Made by a program: the position numbers and the translations under genes. From contig VBKF01000116.1 of NCBI GenBank assembly GCA_005888095.1, positions 1-42,467 of the forward strand: DNA of 42,467 bases, written 5' to 3'. The DNA comes from Deltaproteobacteria bacterium. GTDB lineage: Bacteria; Desulfobacterota; Binatia; DP-6. Each line of letters starts with the position of its first letter. The first letter of the stretch is position 1. Under the pieces are notes generated by a model. That model ran no database searches. It was given only the letters and a program-made list of their open reading frames with translations, and was not told the DNA's origin. Below are positions 1-7,806 of this stretch, one piece after another.

Positions 1-147
1 CACCTCGACGACGAGGTTCCAGGGCTGATCGCTGATCGCCGGGTTGGTGATCTGGAGGGCGTTGTAGATCGGCGGGAGGTTGCCGTCGGGGAACTCGACG
101 TCGACGGCGGGGCCGATCACCTGCGTGACGCGTCCGATGCTGGGCAT
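1..147 (-). CDS. atpD: ATP synthase F1 beta subunit, N-terminal fragment (runs off the left edge)
   Basis: Only the first 49 codons are in the window; the gene continues past base 1. The visible protein starts MPSIGRVTQVIGPAVDVEFP and continues with LPPIYNALQI, which is the beta-barrel domain typical of the catalytic beta subunit of F1 ATPase. The Walker A region and catalytic residues lie outside. The ATG at 147 is two bases after the atpG stop, with AAAGGA just upstream inside the end of atpG, so the start is well supported. It is the last gene visible in the minus-strand run atpF'-F-H-A-G-D; atpC, normally next, would be outside the window. Confidence 0.95.
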   Translation of the reverse strand, partial: MPSIGRVTQVIGPAVDVEFPDGNLPPIYNALQITNPAISDQPWNLVVEV

Positions 148-149
148 GG

Positions 150-1004
150 CTATCCTTTGAGCGCCTCGGCGCCGCCGACGACCTCCATCAGCTCCTTCGT
201 GATGGTCGCCTGGCGGGCGCGGTTCATGGAGCGGGTGAGGGCGTCGATCATGTCCGCGGCGTTGGTGGTGGCGTTGTCCATCGCCGTCATGCGCGCGGCG
301 TGCTCGCTCGCAATCGCCTCGAGCAGCGCCTGGCTCACGAGCGCCTCGAGGTAGCGTGGCAACAGACGGGCCAGAAGCTCGGGCCGCGGCGGCTCGAAGA
401 TGTAGTCGGCCGGGGGCCGGTCCACTGCGGGCGCCGCAACCGGCAGCAACGGAACGACGCTCGGGGTCTGCGAGATGGCCGAGCGGAAGCGGTTGTAGAC
501 CAGGTAGACCGCGTCGGTCTCCTGCCGCTCGAAGCGCGCGGCGAGCTCGGCCGCCAGCCCGGACGCCATGGTGGCCGGCGGCGTCGTCAGGATACCGAGC
601 TGGTGGGCGACGATGCGCATGCCGCGCCGGCGGTAGTACTCGAGGCCCTTGCGGCCGACCAGCACGAAGGCCAGCTCCTGGCCGGCACGCTGGCGGAGGA
701 AGCCGGCCACGTGCCGGAACAGGTTCGCGTTGTAGCCGCCACAGAGGCCGCGATCGCTGCTCACCACCAGCAGGTCAATGCGACGCTCCTCGCGGCGCGC
801 GAGGAGCGGATGCGTCTCGGGCTCGATGCCGGCCGCCACCGCCGCGAACATGTCGGCGAGCTTGGCGGCATAGGGGCGCGCGCGCTCCGCCGCCTCCTGC
901 GCGCGGCGCAGCTTCGCGGCCGCGACCATCTTCATCGCCTTGGTGATCTGCTGGGTGGAGCGGACGGTCGCGATCCGTTTGCGCAGCGCCTTGAGGCTCG
1001 GCAT
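150..1004 (-). CDS. atpG: ATP synthase F1 gamma subunit
   Basis: This 284-residue protein is the central rotor shaft of F1, linking c-ring rotation to catalysis in the beta subunits. The N-terminus MPSLKALRKRIATVRSTQQI followed by TKAMKMVAAAKLRRAQ is the conserved first coiled-coil helix, and the C-terminus has the matching helix with MDNATTNAADMI and ATITKELMEVVGGAEAL. The Rossmann-like middle carries SDRGLCGGYN. Length is normal for the family. It lies between atpA (14-nt gap) and atpD (2-nt gap), in the usual bacterial order. No irregularity seen. Confidence 0.97.
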   Translation of the reverse strand: MPSLKALRKRIATVRSTQQITKAMKMVAAAKLRRAQEAAERARPYAAKLADMFAAVAAGIEPETHPLLARREERRIDLLVVSSDRGLCGGYNANLFRHVAGFLRQRAGQELAFVLVGRKGLEYYRRRGMRIVAHQLGILTTPPATMASGLAAELAARFERQETDAVYLVYNRFRSAISQTPSVVPLLPVAAPAVDRPPADYIFEPPRPELLARLLPRYLEALVSQALLEAIASEHAARMTAMDNATTNAADMIDALTRSMNRARQATITKELMEVVGGAEALKG

Positions 1005-1018
1005 CTATCCGGACCGTC

Positions 1019-2527
1019 CTAGGCTTTGAAGAGGCGCGCGAAATCCGCGAGCGCCGCGTCGAGCTTCGCCTTCACGTCGTCGGTGAGCTCGCGCTTTTCC
1101 GCCAGGAGCTTCAATGCCGCCGGGTGCTTCGCCTCGAGAAACGCGTAGAGCTCCGGCTCGTAGCGCCGGATGGCCGGCACGGGAAGGGCATCGAGGTGGC
1201 CGTTGGTGGCGGCGTAGATGATCGCGATCTGCTTCTCGACCGGCAGCGGCGTGAACTGTCCCTGCTTCATCACCTCGACGAGCCGCTCGCCCCGGTCGAG
1301 CTGCCGGCGCGTCGCCGCGTCGAGGTCGGAGCCGAACTGGGCGAAGGCGGCCATCTCGCGGTACTGCGCGAGCTCGAGGCGGAGCGGGCCCGCCACCTTC
1401 TTCATCGCCTTCACCTGGGCGGCGCCGCCCACGCGCGACACCGAGATGCCCACGTTCACCGCCGGCCGCACGCCCGAGTAGAAGAGGTCCGACTCGAGAA
1501 AGATCTGGCCGTCGGTGATCGAGATCACGTTGGTCGGGATGTACGCCGACACGTCGCCGGCCTGGGTCTCGATCACCGGGAGCGCCGTGAGCGACCCGCC
1601 GCCGCGCGTGTCGTTCATCTTGGCGGCGCGCTCGAGCAGGCGGGAGTGGAGGTAGAAGACGTCGCCCGGGTACGCCTCGCGGCCGGGCGGGCGCCGCAGC
1701 AGCAGCGAGAGCTGGCGGTAGGCGGCCGCGTGCTTCGAGAGGTCGTCGTAGATCACCAGGGCGTGGCGACCGCTGTCGCGGAAGTACTCACCCATGCTGC
1801 ACCCGCTGTAGGGCGCGATGAACTGCATCGGGGCGGGGTCCGAGGCCGAGGCGAGGACCACCGTCGTGTAGTCCATGGCCCCGAAGCGCGCCAGCTTGTC
1901 GACCACCTGGGCGACGGTCGAGCGCTTCTGGCCGATCGCGACGTAGAAGCACTGCACGTCGCCCCCGCGCTGGTTGATGATCGTGTCGAGCGCGAGGGCG
2001 GTCTTTCCGGTCTGGCGATCGCCGATGATGAGCTCGCGCTGGCCGCGCCCGATCGGGATCATCGCGTCGATGGCCTTGAGGCCCGTCTGCAGCGGCTCCC
2101 TGACCGGCTGGCGGACGACGATGCCCGGGGCCTTCAGCTCGATGCGCCGGCTGGCCGCCGCCTTGACGGGCCCCTTGCCGTCGACCGGGTGCCCGAGCGC
2201 GTTGACCACCCGCCCGAGGAGACCCTCGCCGGCCGGCACCTCCGCAATGCGGCCGGTGCGCTTGACCTCGTCGCCCTCCTTGATGGCCTGCTGCTCGCCC
2301 ATGATGGCGGTGCCGACGTTGTCTTCCTCGAGGTTCAACACGATGCCGTAGATGCCGTGCGGGAACTCGATCAGCTCGCCCGCCGCGACCCGCTCGAGCC
2401 CGTAGATGCGGGCGATGCCGTCGCCCGCAGAGAGCACGAAGCCGGTCTCCCGCACCTCGAGCTGCTTCTCGTACTCCTTGATCTGGTCGCGGATGACGTC
2501 GCTGATTTCCGCCGCGCGGATCTGCAT
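1019..2527 (-). CDS. atpA: ATP synthase F1 alpha subunit
   Basis: This is the 502-residue non-catalytic nucleotide-binding subunit of the F1 hexamer. The Walker A motif GDRQTGKT is at residues 169-176, and the N-terminal helix [20 protein letters not shown], which contacts the delta subunit, is intact. The downstream segment [20 protein letters not shown] and the [19 protein letters not shown] stretch are typical of alpha. Length is that of ordinary alpha subunits. The gene follows atpH with a 22-nt gap and precedes atpG. Translation probably starts at the ATG at 2527; upstream GGGGGGAACAG gives only a rough ribosome-binding site. Confidence 0.98.
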   Translation of the reverse strand: MQIRAAEISDVIRDQIKEYEKQLEVRETGFVLSAGDGIARIYGLERVAAGELIEFPHGIYGIVLNLEEDNVGTAIMGEQQAIKEGDEVKRTGRIAEVPAGEGLLGRVVNALGHPVDGKGPVKAAASRRIELKAPGIVVRQPVREPLQTGLKAIDAMIPIGRGQRELIIGDRQTGKTALALDTIINQRGGDVQCFYVAIGQKRSTVAQVVDKLARFGAMDYTTVVLASASDPAPMQFIAPYSGCSMGEYFRDSGRHALVIYDDLSKHAAAYRQLSLLLRRPPGREAYPGDVFYLHSRLLERAAKMNDTRGGGSLTALPVIETQAGDVSAYIPTNVISITDGQIFLESDLFYSGVRPAVNVGISVSRVGGAAQVKAMKKVAGPLRLELAQYREMAAFAQFGSDLDAATRRQLDRGERLVEVMKQGQFTPLPVEKQIAIIYAATNGHLDALPVPAIRRYEPELYAFLEAKHPAALKLLAEKRELTDDVKAKLDAALADFARLFKA

Positions 2528-2549
2528 CGATCTGTTCCCCCCCGGGCCG

Positions 2550-3092
2550 CTAGGCGCGACCCTCGGCCATCTGCTTGCTCAGGCGGACGAGCTGCGCCCT
2601 GAGGCTCCCGTCATACACCGTGCCGTCGATGTCGAGCACCACGCCCCCGAGGAGCTCTGCATCCACCTCCGTCGTGGCCAGCACCTCGCGCCGCCCGGTC
2701 AGCCGCCGGGCGAGCTCGACGAGGTCGTTCTTCTCGGCCCCGCTGAGGGGCGTCGCCGACCGGATCAGCGCGCGCGCGCGGCCGAGCGCGTCGTCGACCA
2801 GCTGCTCGAAGACGGAGGCGACGTCGGGCAGGACGTCCAGACGATCGCGCTCCGCCAGCAGGCAGAGCAGGTTGCCGACGGCCGGCGTGAGGCCGAGTGC
2901 GGCCGCCGCCTGACGCGCGATGCGGAGCCGCGCGCTCGCATCGACCGCCGGGCTTCGCAGGACGAGCTTCAGGCGCGGCTCCTCGAGCACGGCGGCCACG
3001 CGCCCGAGCTCCTCCGCCGTCGGGATGAGCGCGTCGCGCGTCAGCGAGAACAGCGCACGGGCGTACCGCTTGGCGAGCCGACGGCCGCCCAC
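2550..3092 (-). CDS. atpH: ATP synthase F1 delta subunit (OSCP)
   Basis: This 180-residue protein is the delta subunit that ties the top of the F1 alpha3beta3 hexamer to the peripheral b/b' stalk. The N-terminal helix bundle starts with [18 protein letters not shown], and the C-terminal part ends in [20 protein letters not shown], close to the conserved delta-subunit signature. The start codon is GTG at 3092 and shares one base with the atpF stop (TAGTG), so the two genes are likely translationally coupled. Length and order are normal. Confidence 0.95.
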   Translation of the reverse strand: MGGRRLAKRYARALFSLTRDALIPTAEELGRVAAVLEEPRLKLVLRSPAVDASARLRIARQAAAALGLTPAVGNLLCLLAERDRLDVLPDVASVFEQLVDDALGRARALIRSATPLSGAEKNDLVELARRLTGRREVLATTEVDAELLGGVVLDIDGTVYDGSLRAQLVRLSKQMAEGRA

Positions 3093-3553
3093 TACGCGGC
3101 CCTCGCCGACGCGATGAAATCGCGCAGCAGGCGCTGCTGGTCCCCCGGCTTGAGCGCCTGGCGGAGCAGGGCGGACGCCTGGCGGACGGCGTCTTCGATG
3201 AGCTCGTCGCGGAGCGCGTTACGTGCCGCGGCGAACTCCTGCTCCGCGAGCAGGCGGGCATCGGCCCGGATGCGGTCGGCGGCCTGGCGGCCGCGTTCGA
3301 TCAGCTGCTCTCGCTCGCGCTCCGCCGCCGCCAGGAGGTCGGCGCGCAGGCGCTGGCGCAGGGCGGGCAGGTCGGCGAGGTCACGGGCGATGGTGGCCCG
3401 CAGCGCTTCGGCCCGCTCGCGAGCGCGAGCGCCGGCGGCCAGGCCCTCCGTCAACCGCTCGCTGCGGGCGCGGAAGTAGTCGCGGATCGGGACGCGGAGG
3501 AAACGGACGAGGAGGGCGACGAAGAGCAGGAAGTTTACAGTCGCCCAGAGCAT
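3092..3553 (-). CDS. atpF: ATP synthase Fo b subunit
   Basis: This 153-residue protein is one of the two peripheral-stalk b-type subunits. It starts MLWATVNFLLFVALLVRFL, a single N-terminal transmembrane helix, followed by a long charged alpha-helical stretch (from about residue 25 to 140) with many Arg, Ala and Glu, as expected for the stator coiled coil. I chose the ATG at 3553 because it overlaps the preceding stop as TGATG and begins right at the membrane helix; longer in-frame extensions would run into the upstream gene. It follows atpF' and precedes atpH, overlapping each by one base. Confidence 0.93.
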   Translation of the reverse strand: MLWATVNFLLFVALLVRFLRVPIRDYFRARSERLTEGLAAGARARERAEALRATIARDLADLPALRQRLRADLLAAAEREREQLIERGRQAADRIRADARLLAEQEFAAARNALRDELIEDAVRQASALLRQALKPGDQQRLLRDFIASARAA

Positions 3554-3984
3554 CACGCCGGTCGCCCGAGAACCTTCTCCGTGACCATGCGGGCGAGCGC
3601 AGCCGCTTCGTCTCGCAGGGCGCGCCGCGTCCGGGCGACCTCCTCGGCGACCCGCGCCTGGACCTCGGCGAGCGTCCGCTGGGCTTCTGCGCTGGCCTCG
3701 GCGACGAGGCGCTTCTGCTCGGCCTCTGCGCTGCGGACGATCTCCTGGAGCTCCCGCTGGGCCTCGCTCCGGGTCTGATCGAGCGCCGCCGCATGCTCGG
3801 CGCGCAGTCGCTCGGCCTCGGCTTCGATCGCACGCGCTTCCCGGATCGCGCCCTCCGAGCGCACGGTCCGCTCCCGGATGATCCGCAGCGCAGGCTCGAA
3901 CCACAGGCGTCTCACCAGCAGCCAGAACACGACGAAGACCGCGATCTGAATCAGAAAAGTCTGGTCGGGCGGTATCTTGAGCAT
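3553..3984 (-). CDS. atpF': ATP synthase Fo b' (second b-type) subunit
   Basis: This 143-residue protein is a second b-type stalk subunit. It has one N-terminal membrane helix (about residues 8-27, TFLIQIAVFVVFWLLVRRLW) and then a long charged helix rich in AEAERLRAE-type heptads. The arrangement b' then b is known from photosynthetic bacteria, chloroplast-like operons and many deltaproteobacteria, where a b/b' heterodimer replaces the b homodimer. The ATG at 3984 lies 38 nt after the bactofilin stop, so the stalk-F1 block may be read through from the par-bactofilin genes or have its own promoter in that short gap; no clear promoter was seen. Confidence 0.92.
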   Translation of the reverse strand: MLKIPPDQTFLIQIAVFVVFWLLVRRLWFEPALRIIRERTVRSEGAIREARAIEAEAERLRAEHAAALDQTRSEAQRELQEIVRSAEAEQKRLVAEASAEAQRTLAEVQARVAEEVARTRRALRDEAAALARMVTEKVLGRPA

Positions 3985-4022
3985 GTACTACCGGCCGGTG
4001 GGGACGAAGGGAGAACGCGCCG

Positions 4023-4592
4023 CTATTTGGCGACTTCGGAGATCACCTTGTGCTGCTGCGCCCCGTCGCCCGGGCGGTCGTCCTTCGGGAAGAGCGCGAT
4101 CTTGCGATCCTTCTCCGTCCGCAACGCGTCCGGACCGCCCATCGCGCACTGCCCCTCGAACACCACCCCTTCGTGGATGACGAGGCTCGGGGTCGCGATG
4201 TTGCCGAAGAGCTTCCCGGGAGCCCGGATCTCCAGCCGCTTCTGCGCCGTCACGTCGCCCGTGACCCGCCCGTGGATCACGATGGAGCTGCCCGTGATCT
4301 GCGCATTGACGACGGCGCTCTCACCGACGATGAGCGCGTCCTGCGCCGAGATCTCGCCCTCCACGTGTCCCTCGATGCGCACTGTCCCCTCGAACTGCAG
4401 TTTACCGGTGACCCGGCAGCCCTTGCCGAGGAATGCGCTCGTACCGCCCACGCCCGTTTCTCCGGGCTGAACTCTCTCCCGCTCGAGCATCTCCGCCTCC
4501 CCGGATGCCGGACCGTTCGCGGGGACGCCGGGCTCAGAGGAAAGCCCCCGCGGCCGATCGATCCGCTCTCGATCCTTGCCGAATAGCGCCAT
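4023..4592 (-). CDS. Bactofilin family cytoskeletal protein
   Basis: This 189-residue protein has a central bactofilin (DUF583) beta-helix domain, roughly residues 50-155: CRVTGKLQFEGTVRIEGHVE is followed by short beta repeats such as GEISAQDALIVGE, NAQITGSSIVIHGRV and GDVTAQKRLEIRAPG. Flanking tails are charged or Pro-rich, as usual. Bactofilins polymerise without nucleotide and scaffold cell-pole or wall proteins; in Myxococcus a bactofilin organises ParABS components, which fits its position directly after parAB. I chose the ATG at 4592 (MALFGKDRER) because GGAG lies 8 nt upstream; an in-frame start at 4631 would add 13 residues without support. Confidence 0.93.
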   Translation of the reverse strand: MALFGKDRERIDRPRGLSSEPGVPANGPASGEAEMLERERVQPGETGVGGTSAFLGKGCRVTGKLQFEGTVRIEGHVEGEISAQDALIVGESAVVNAQITGSSIVIHGRVTGDVTAQKRLEIRAPGKLFGNIATPSLVIHEGVVFEGQCAMGGPDALRTEKDRKIALFPKDDRPGDGAQQHKVISEVAK

Positions 4593-4688
4593 AGAAGTCA
4601 CTCCGAGGTGCCCCCGAGCGCATGCCCCCATGGCCCGTGGTCGGCTCGCCGTGGAAGGCCCGCTTCTAGCACCGCGCGAGGGACGGTG

Positions 4689-5555
4689 TCAAAGCATCGC
4701 GGCCACACTGGTAGCCGCCACGCGCAGACGATCGACCAGCCGATCGAGCTCGGCATCGGAGTAGAACTCGATCTCGATTGCGCCGCCACGGCCCCGCCGC
4801 GCGATGCGCACTCGGGTGCCGAGCCCGCGAGTCAGCTCCTCGGCGACGGCACGCAGGTGGACGTCGGGCGCCGCGGATACCGATCCGGCGCTGCGCGGGC
4901 GTGGCCTGCGAGCGGCGGCCCGGCTCTCTGCTTCGCGCTTCGACACCCCGGCCACGGCGATCTCACGCGCGAAGCTCGCCTGCTCGGCCGGATCGACCGA
5001 GAGGACCGCCCGGGCATGGCCCGCGGAGAGCTCGCCGGTCTCGACCTGCGCCTTGACGGAGTCGGGCAGTCCAAGAAGCCGGAGCGCATTGGCGATGGCG
5101 GGGCGGCTCTTGCCGACCCGCATGGCGATCTCCTCCTGCGTGAGCCCGAACTCGTCAATGAGCCGCCTGTAGGCCTCCGCCTCTTCCAGCGGGCTCAGGT
5201 CCTCGCGCTGCAGGTTCTCGATGAGGGCCAGCTCGAATCGCCTTTCGGGGCTCGCTTCGCGGAGCACCACCGGCACCCGCTCGAGGCCGGCACGCTGGGC
5301 AGCCCGGAGCCGCCGCTCGCCCGCGATCAGCTCGTAACGGGCGCCGGCCGCTCGCACGACGAGCGGCTGCAGGACACCGTATCGCCGGATCGAGTCGGCG
5401 AGCGCCGCAAGCGTCTCCTCGTCGAAGTGACGCCGGGGCTGGTCGGGGTTGGACACGATGTCCTCCACCGCCACCAGGCGCTCGCCGGGGGCCGGGGGCG
5501 CCGCCGGCGTCGCCGGGAACAGGGCCTCAAGGCCCTTGCCCAACGCCTTGCGCAT
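4689..5555 (-). CDS. parB: Chromosome partitioning protein ParB
   Basis: This 288-residue protein is a canonical ParB/Spo0J. The start MRKALGKGLEALFP is the ParA-contacting N-terminal peptide. Next comes the ParB-N CTPase domain with NPDQPRRHFDEETLAALADS and the GERRLRAAQ phosphate-binding motif, then the helix-turn-helix (LTQEEIAMRVGKSRPAIANA) that reads parS, and a C-terminal dimerisation segment ending AATSVAAML. It overlaps parA by 29 nt, so the two are co-transcribed and coupled. A second ParB gene is present at 21922-22782 without a ParA partner. Confidence 0.97.
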   Translation of the reverse strand: MRKALGKGLEALFPATPAAPPAPGERLVAVEDIVSNPDQPRRHFDEETLAALADSIRRYGVLQPLVVRAAGARYELIAGERRLRAAQRAGLERVPVVLREASPERRFELALIENLQREDLSPLEEAEAYRRLIDEFGLTQEEIAMRVGKSRPAIANALRLLGLPDSVKAQVETGELSAGHARAVLSVDPAEQASFAREIAVAGVSKREAESRAAARRPRPRSAGSVSAAPDVHLRAVAEELTRGLGTRVRIARRGRGGAIEIEFYSDAELDRLVDRLRVAATSVAAML

Positions 5556-6333
5556 GCGGCTCCTCCGTTCGTCTATCTAGTTGACCCAAAAGCTCGCGGG
5601 CGAGGGCGCGGTACGCCGACGCCCCGCGCGAGGCGGGATCGTAGAGCAGCACGGGCACCCCGTGGCTCGGGCTCTCCGACAGCCGGACGTTGCGCGGGAT
5701 GACGGTGCGGAACACCTGGTCGCCGAAGTGGGCCCGCACCTCGTCCTGCACCTGCCGGGCGAGGCTGTTGCGGCCGTCGTACATCGTCAGCACGAGCCCC
5801 TCGAGGGCGAGGCCCGGATGCAGCGTGTCCCTGACGCGGCCGACGGTGTCGAGGAGCGCCGTCAGGCCCTCGAGCGCGTAGTACTCGCACTGGAGGGGGA
5901 TCAGCACGGTGTCGGCCGTGCGCAGCGCGTTCACGGTGAGCAGGTTGAGCGACGGCGGACAATCGATCAGGATCAGCTCGTACCGGCTGCGCACCACTGC
6001 GAGTCCTTCGTGCAGCCGGTGCTCGCGAGACTTCACACCGATGAGCTCGACCTCGGCACCGACCAGGTCTCGCGTTGCGGGGAGGACATGCAGGCGCTCG
6101 ATCGCGGTCGGCCGGATCAGCTCACTCGCCGGCCGACCTTCGACGAGCACCTCGTAGACGGTGCCCTCCGAGGCGCCGCGGGAGCCGACGCCCGTGCTGG
6201 CGCTCGCCTGCGGATCGAGGTCGACGAGCAGCGTCGAACGTCCCTCGAGCGCCAGTGCCGCGGCCAGGTTGACGGCGGTGGTCGTCTTCCCGACCCCGCC
6301 CTTCTGGTTGGCCACCGCGATTACGCGCCCCAT
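5527..6333 (-). CDS. parA: Chromosome partitioning ATPase ParA (Soj)
   Basis: This 268-residue protein is a ParA/MinD-superfamily ATPase that forms DNA-bound gradients and moves ParB-parS complexes. The deviant Walker A motif KGGVGKTT is at residues 11-18, with the A' motif (LVDLDPQASAS) and the Walker B-like LILIDCPPSL. The start ATG at 6333 (MGRVIAVANQ) places the first beta strand directly before the P-loop as in family members; an in-frame start 10 codons upstream at 6363 is possible. It follows rsmG with a 33-nt gap and overlaps parB. Confidence 0.97.
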   Translation of the reverse strand: MGRVIAVANQKGGVGKTTTAVNLAAALALEGRSTLLVDLDPQASASTGVGSRGASEGTVYEVLVEGRPASELIRPTAIERLHVLPATRDLVGAEVELIGVKSREHRLHEGLAVVRSRYELILIDCPPSLNLLTVNALRTADTVLIPLQCEYYALEGLTALLDTVGRVRDTLHPGLALEGLVLTMYDGRNSLARQVQDEVRAHFGDQVFRTVIPRNVRLSESPSHGVPVLLYDPASRGASAYRALARELLGQLDRRTEEPHAQGVGQGP

Positions 6334-6366
6334 CCCCCAGCTCCACCCTGCCAACGCAGGCACGCT

Positions 6367-7068
6367 CTAGCACATGGCCACGAAGAAAAGAAGCCGTCGC
6401 CGTTCGCCGCCCGGCAGATGGTAGTCCCACGCGCCCTTCGGCCGCAGCCCGACATGCTCGCCGGCGCGGACGGTCGCCGGCGCGAGCGCCCGGGGAGTCC
6501 GCATGGCGATCACGACGCCTCCCGGGGCAACGAGCCGCGCCGCGAGCGGGAGAAAGGCGTCGACGCGGACGGCACGGGCGATGACGACGGCGGCCCGGCC
6601 GATCACCTCCGCGTCGGCCACGGCCTCCGCGCGTGCCTCGAGCACCCGAGCGTGCGCCAGGGGGATGGTCCGGATCGCCTCCCGGAGGAAGCTGGCCCGC
6701 CGCCGCCGGGCCTCGACCAGCCGCAGCTCGAGATCGGGCCGAGCACACGCGAGGACGAGACCGGGAAAGCCGGCCCCGCTTCCCACATCGACGACCAGCC
6801 CGGCAGCGGGCAGGTGTCGCACCGGCGCGAGGCAGTCGACGACGTGCTTGCGAAGGAGCACTTCGGGATCGCGCTCGCCCGTCAGGTGTACCCGGCGGTT
6901 CCAGAGAGCCACGAGCTCGAGGAACCGCGCCAGACGGCCGATTGCCTCGAGCCGAAGTTCGACGCCAAACCTCGCCGCGCTCTCGGTGAGGAGCCTCGTC
7001 TCCGCGGAGGTCACCCGCGGCGCCTCAGAGTTCGTGGATGAATCTCCGGGCCGATCGCTGACTCTCAC
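6367..7068 (-). CDS. rsmG: 16S rRNA (guanine-N7-)-methyltransferase RsmG (GidB)
   Basis: This 233-residue protein methylates G527 (E. coli numbering) of 16S rRNA using S-adenosylmethionine. The SAM-binding loop DVGSGAGFPG is at residues 94-103, and the RKHVVDCLAPV helix before it is typical. The start is a GTG at 7068 that overlaps the jag stop (GTGA). In most genomes mnmE and mnmG separate jag from rsmG; here rsmG is fused directly to the jag transcript. The N-terminal 20 residues are low complexity, so translation could begin slightly downstream, but no better start codon is obvious. Confidence 0.95.
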   Translation of the reverse strand: MRVSDRPGDSSTNSEAPRVTSAETRLLTESAARFGVELRLEAIGRLARFLELVALWNRRVHLTGERDPEVLLRKHVVDCLAPVRHLPAAGLVVDVGSGAGFPGLVLACARPDLELRLVEARRRRASFLREAIRTIPLAHARVLEARAEAVADAEVIGRAAVVIARAVRVDAFLPLAARLVAPGGVVIAMRTPRALAPATVRAGEHVGLRPKGAWDYHLPGGERRRLLFFVAMC

Positions 7069-7793
7069 CCCTCCGGCCGGTGGCCGCTGCCCGACGAGGG
7101 GATGAGCAGGACCTTGCGGTAGTGGCCGCTCCCCTGGCTTCGTGTGGCGACCCCCGGGTCGCCCTGGAGCGTGAGATGCACGATGCGTCGATCGCGAGGG
7201 CTCATCGGATTGAGGGTGACCACCCGGCCGGACAGCTTCGCCTTCTCTGCCAGCCGTCTCGCCAGCTGCTCCAGTGCCTCCCGCCGCCGCTCCCGGTAGC
7301 GTTCGACGTCGACGATGATCCGGTTTCCCTGGCCCTCGCCGTCGCGGCCGACCGCGCGGTTGACGAGGTATTCGAGCGCGTCGAGCGTCTGGCCACGCCG
7401 GCCGATGATGAGGCCGGTTTCCTCGCCGCTCACCGCGAGGAGAACCGATCCCGGCTCGGTGGCCTCATGGATGGCGACGGTGCACGAGACACCGAGGTGG
7501 CCGAGGATCTCCTCGACGAGTGCCCGAGCTCGCGTCGCGCCGCTCGGCGTCGATACCGGTGCCTCGTCGGTCGCGGCGGGGAATGCTTCCCGAGAAACAT
7601 CGTCCTGGAGGGCGCCGACGCGCGGCCGCAGCGTTGCCCGGACGCGCGCTCTGCGGCCACCGAAGCCCCACAGGCCGCGGGCGGCATCCGCCAATATCTC
7701 GATCTCGACCCGGTCCCGCTCCACCTGAAGGGTTCCGAGGGCCTTCGCGATGGCCTCGTCGATGCTCTCGCCTTCGCACTCGACCGATCTCAT
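7065..7793 (-). CDS. jag: Jag/KhpB family RNA-binding protein (Jag-N, KH and R3H domains)
   Basis: This 242-residue protein is KhpB, an RNA-binding partner of KhpA and part of the YidC neighbourhood. The Jag-N domain is residues about 1-50 (EGESIDEAIAKALGTL and GLWGFGGRRARV), then a variable linker, the KH domain near residues 90-160 (SGEETGLIIGRRGQTLDALE) and an R3H domain (MSPRDRRIVHLTLQGD). It lies 13 nt after yidC and overlaps rsmG by 4 nt. The linker DNA at 7584-7599 carries a partial palindrome resembling a ParB/Noc-type site (see findings). Confidence 0.95.
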   Translation of the reverse strand: MRSVECEGESIDEAIAKALGTLQVERDRVEIEILADAARGLWGFGGRRARVRATLRPRVGALQDDVSREAFPAATDEAPVSTPSGATRARALVEEILGHLGVSCTVAIHEATEPGSVLLAVSGEETGLIIGRRGQTLDALEYLVNRAVGRDGEGQGNRIIVDVERYRERRREALEQLARRLAEKAKLSGRVVTLNPMSPRDRRIVHLTLQGDPGVATRSQGSGHYRKVLLIPSSGSGHRPEG

Positions 7794-7806
7794 GCGACTC
7801 CGCTCC

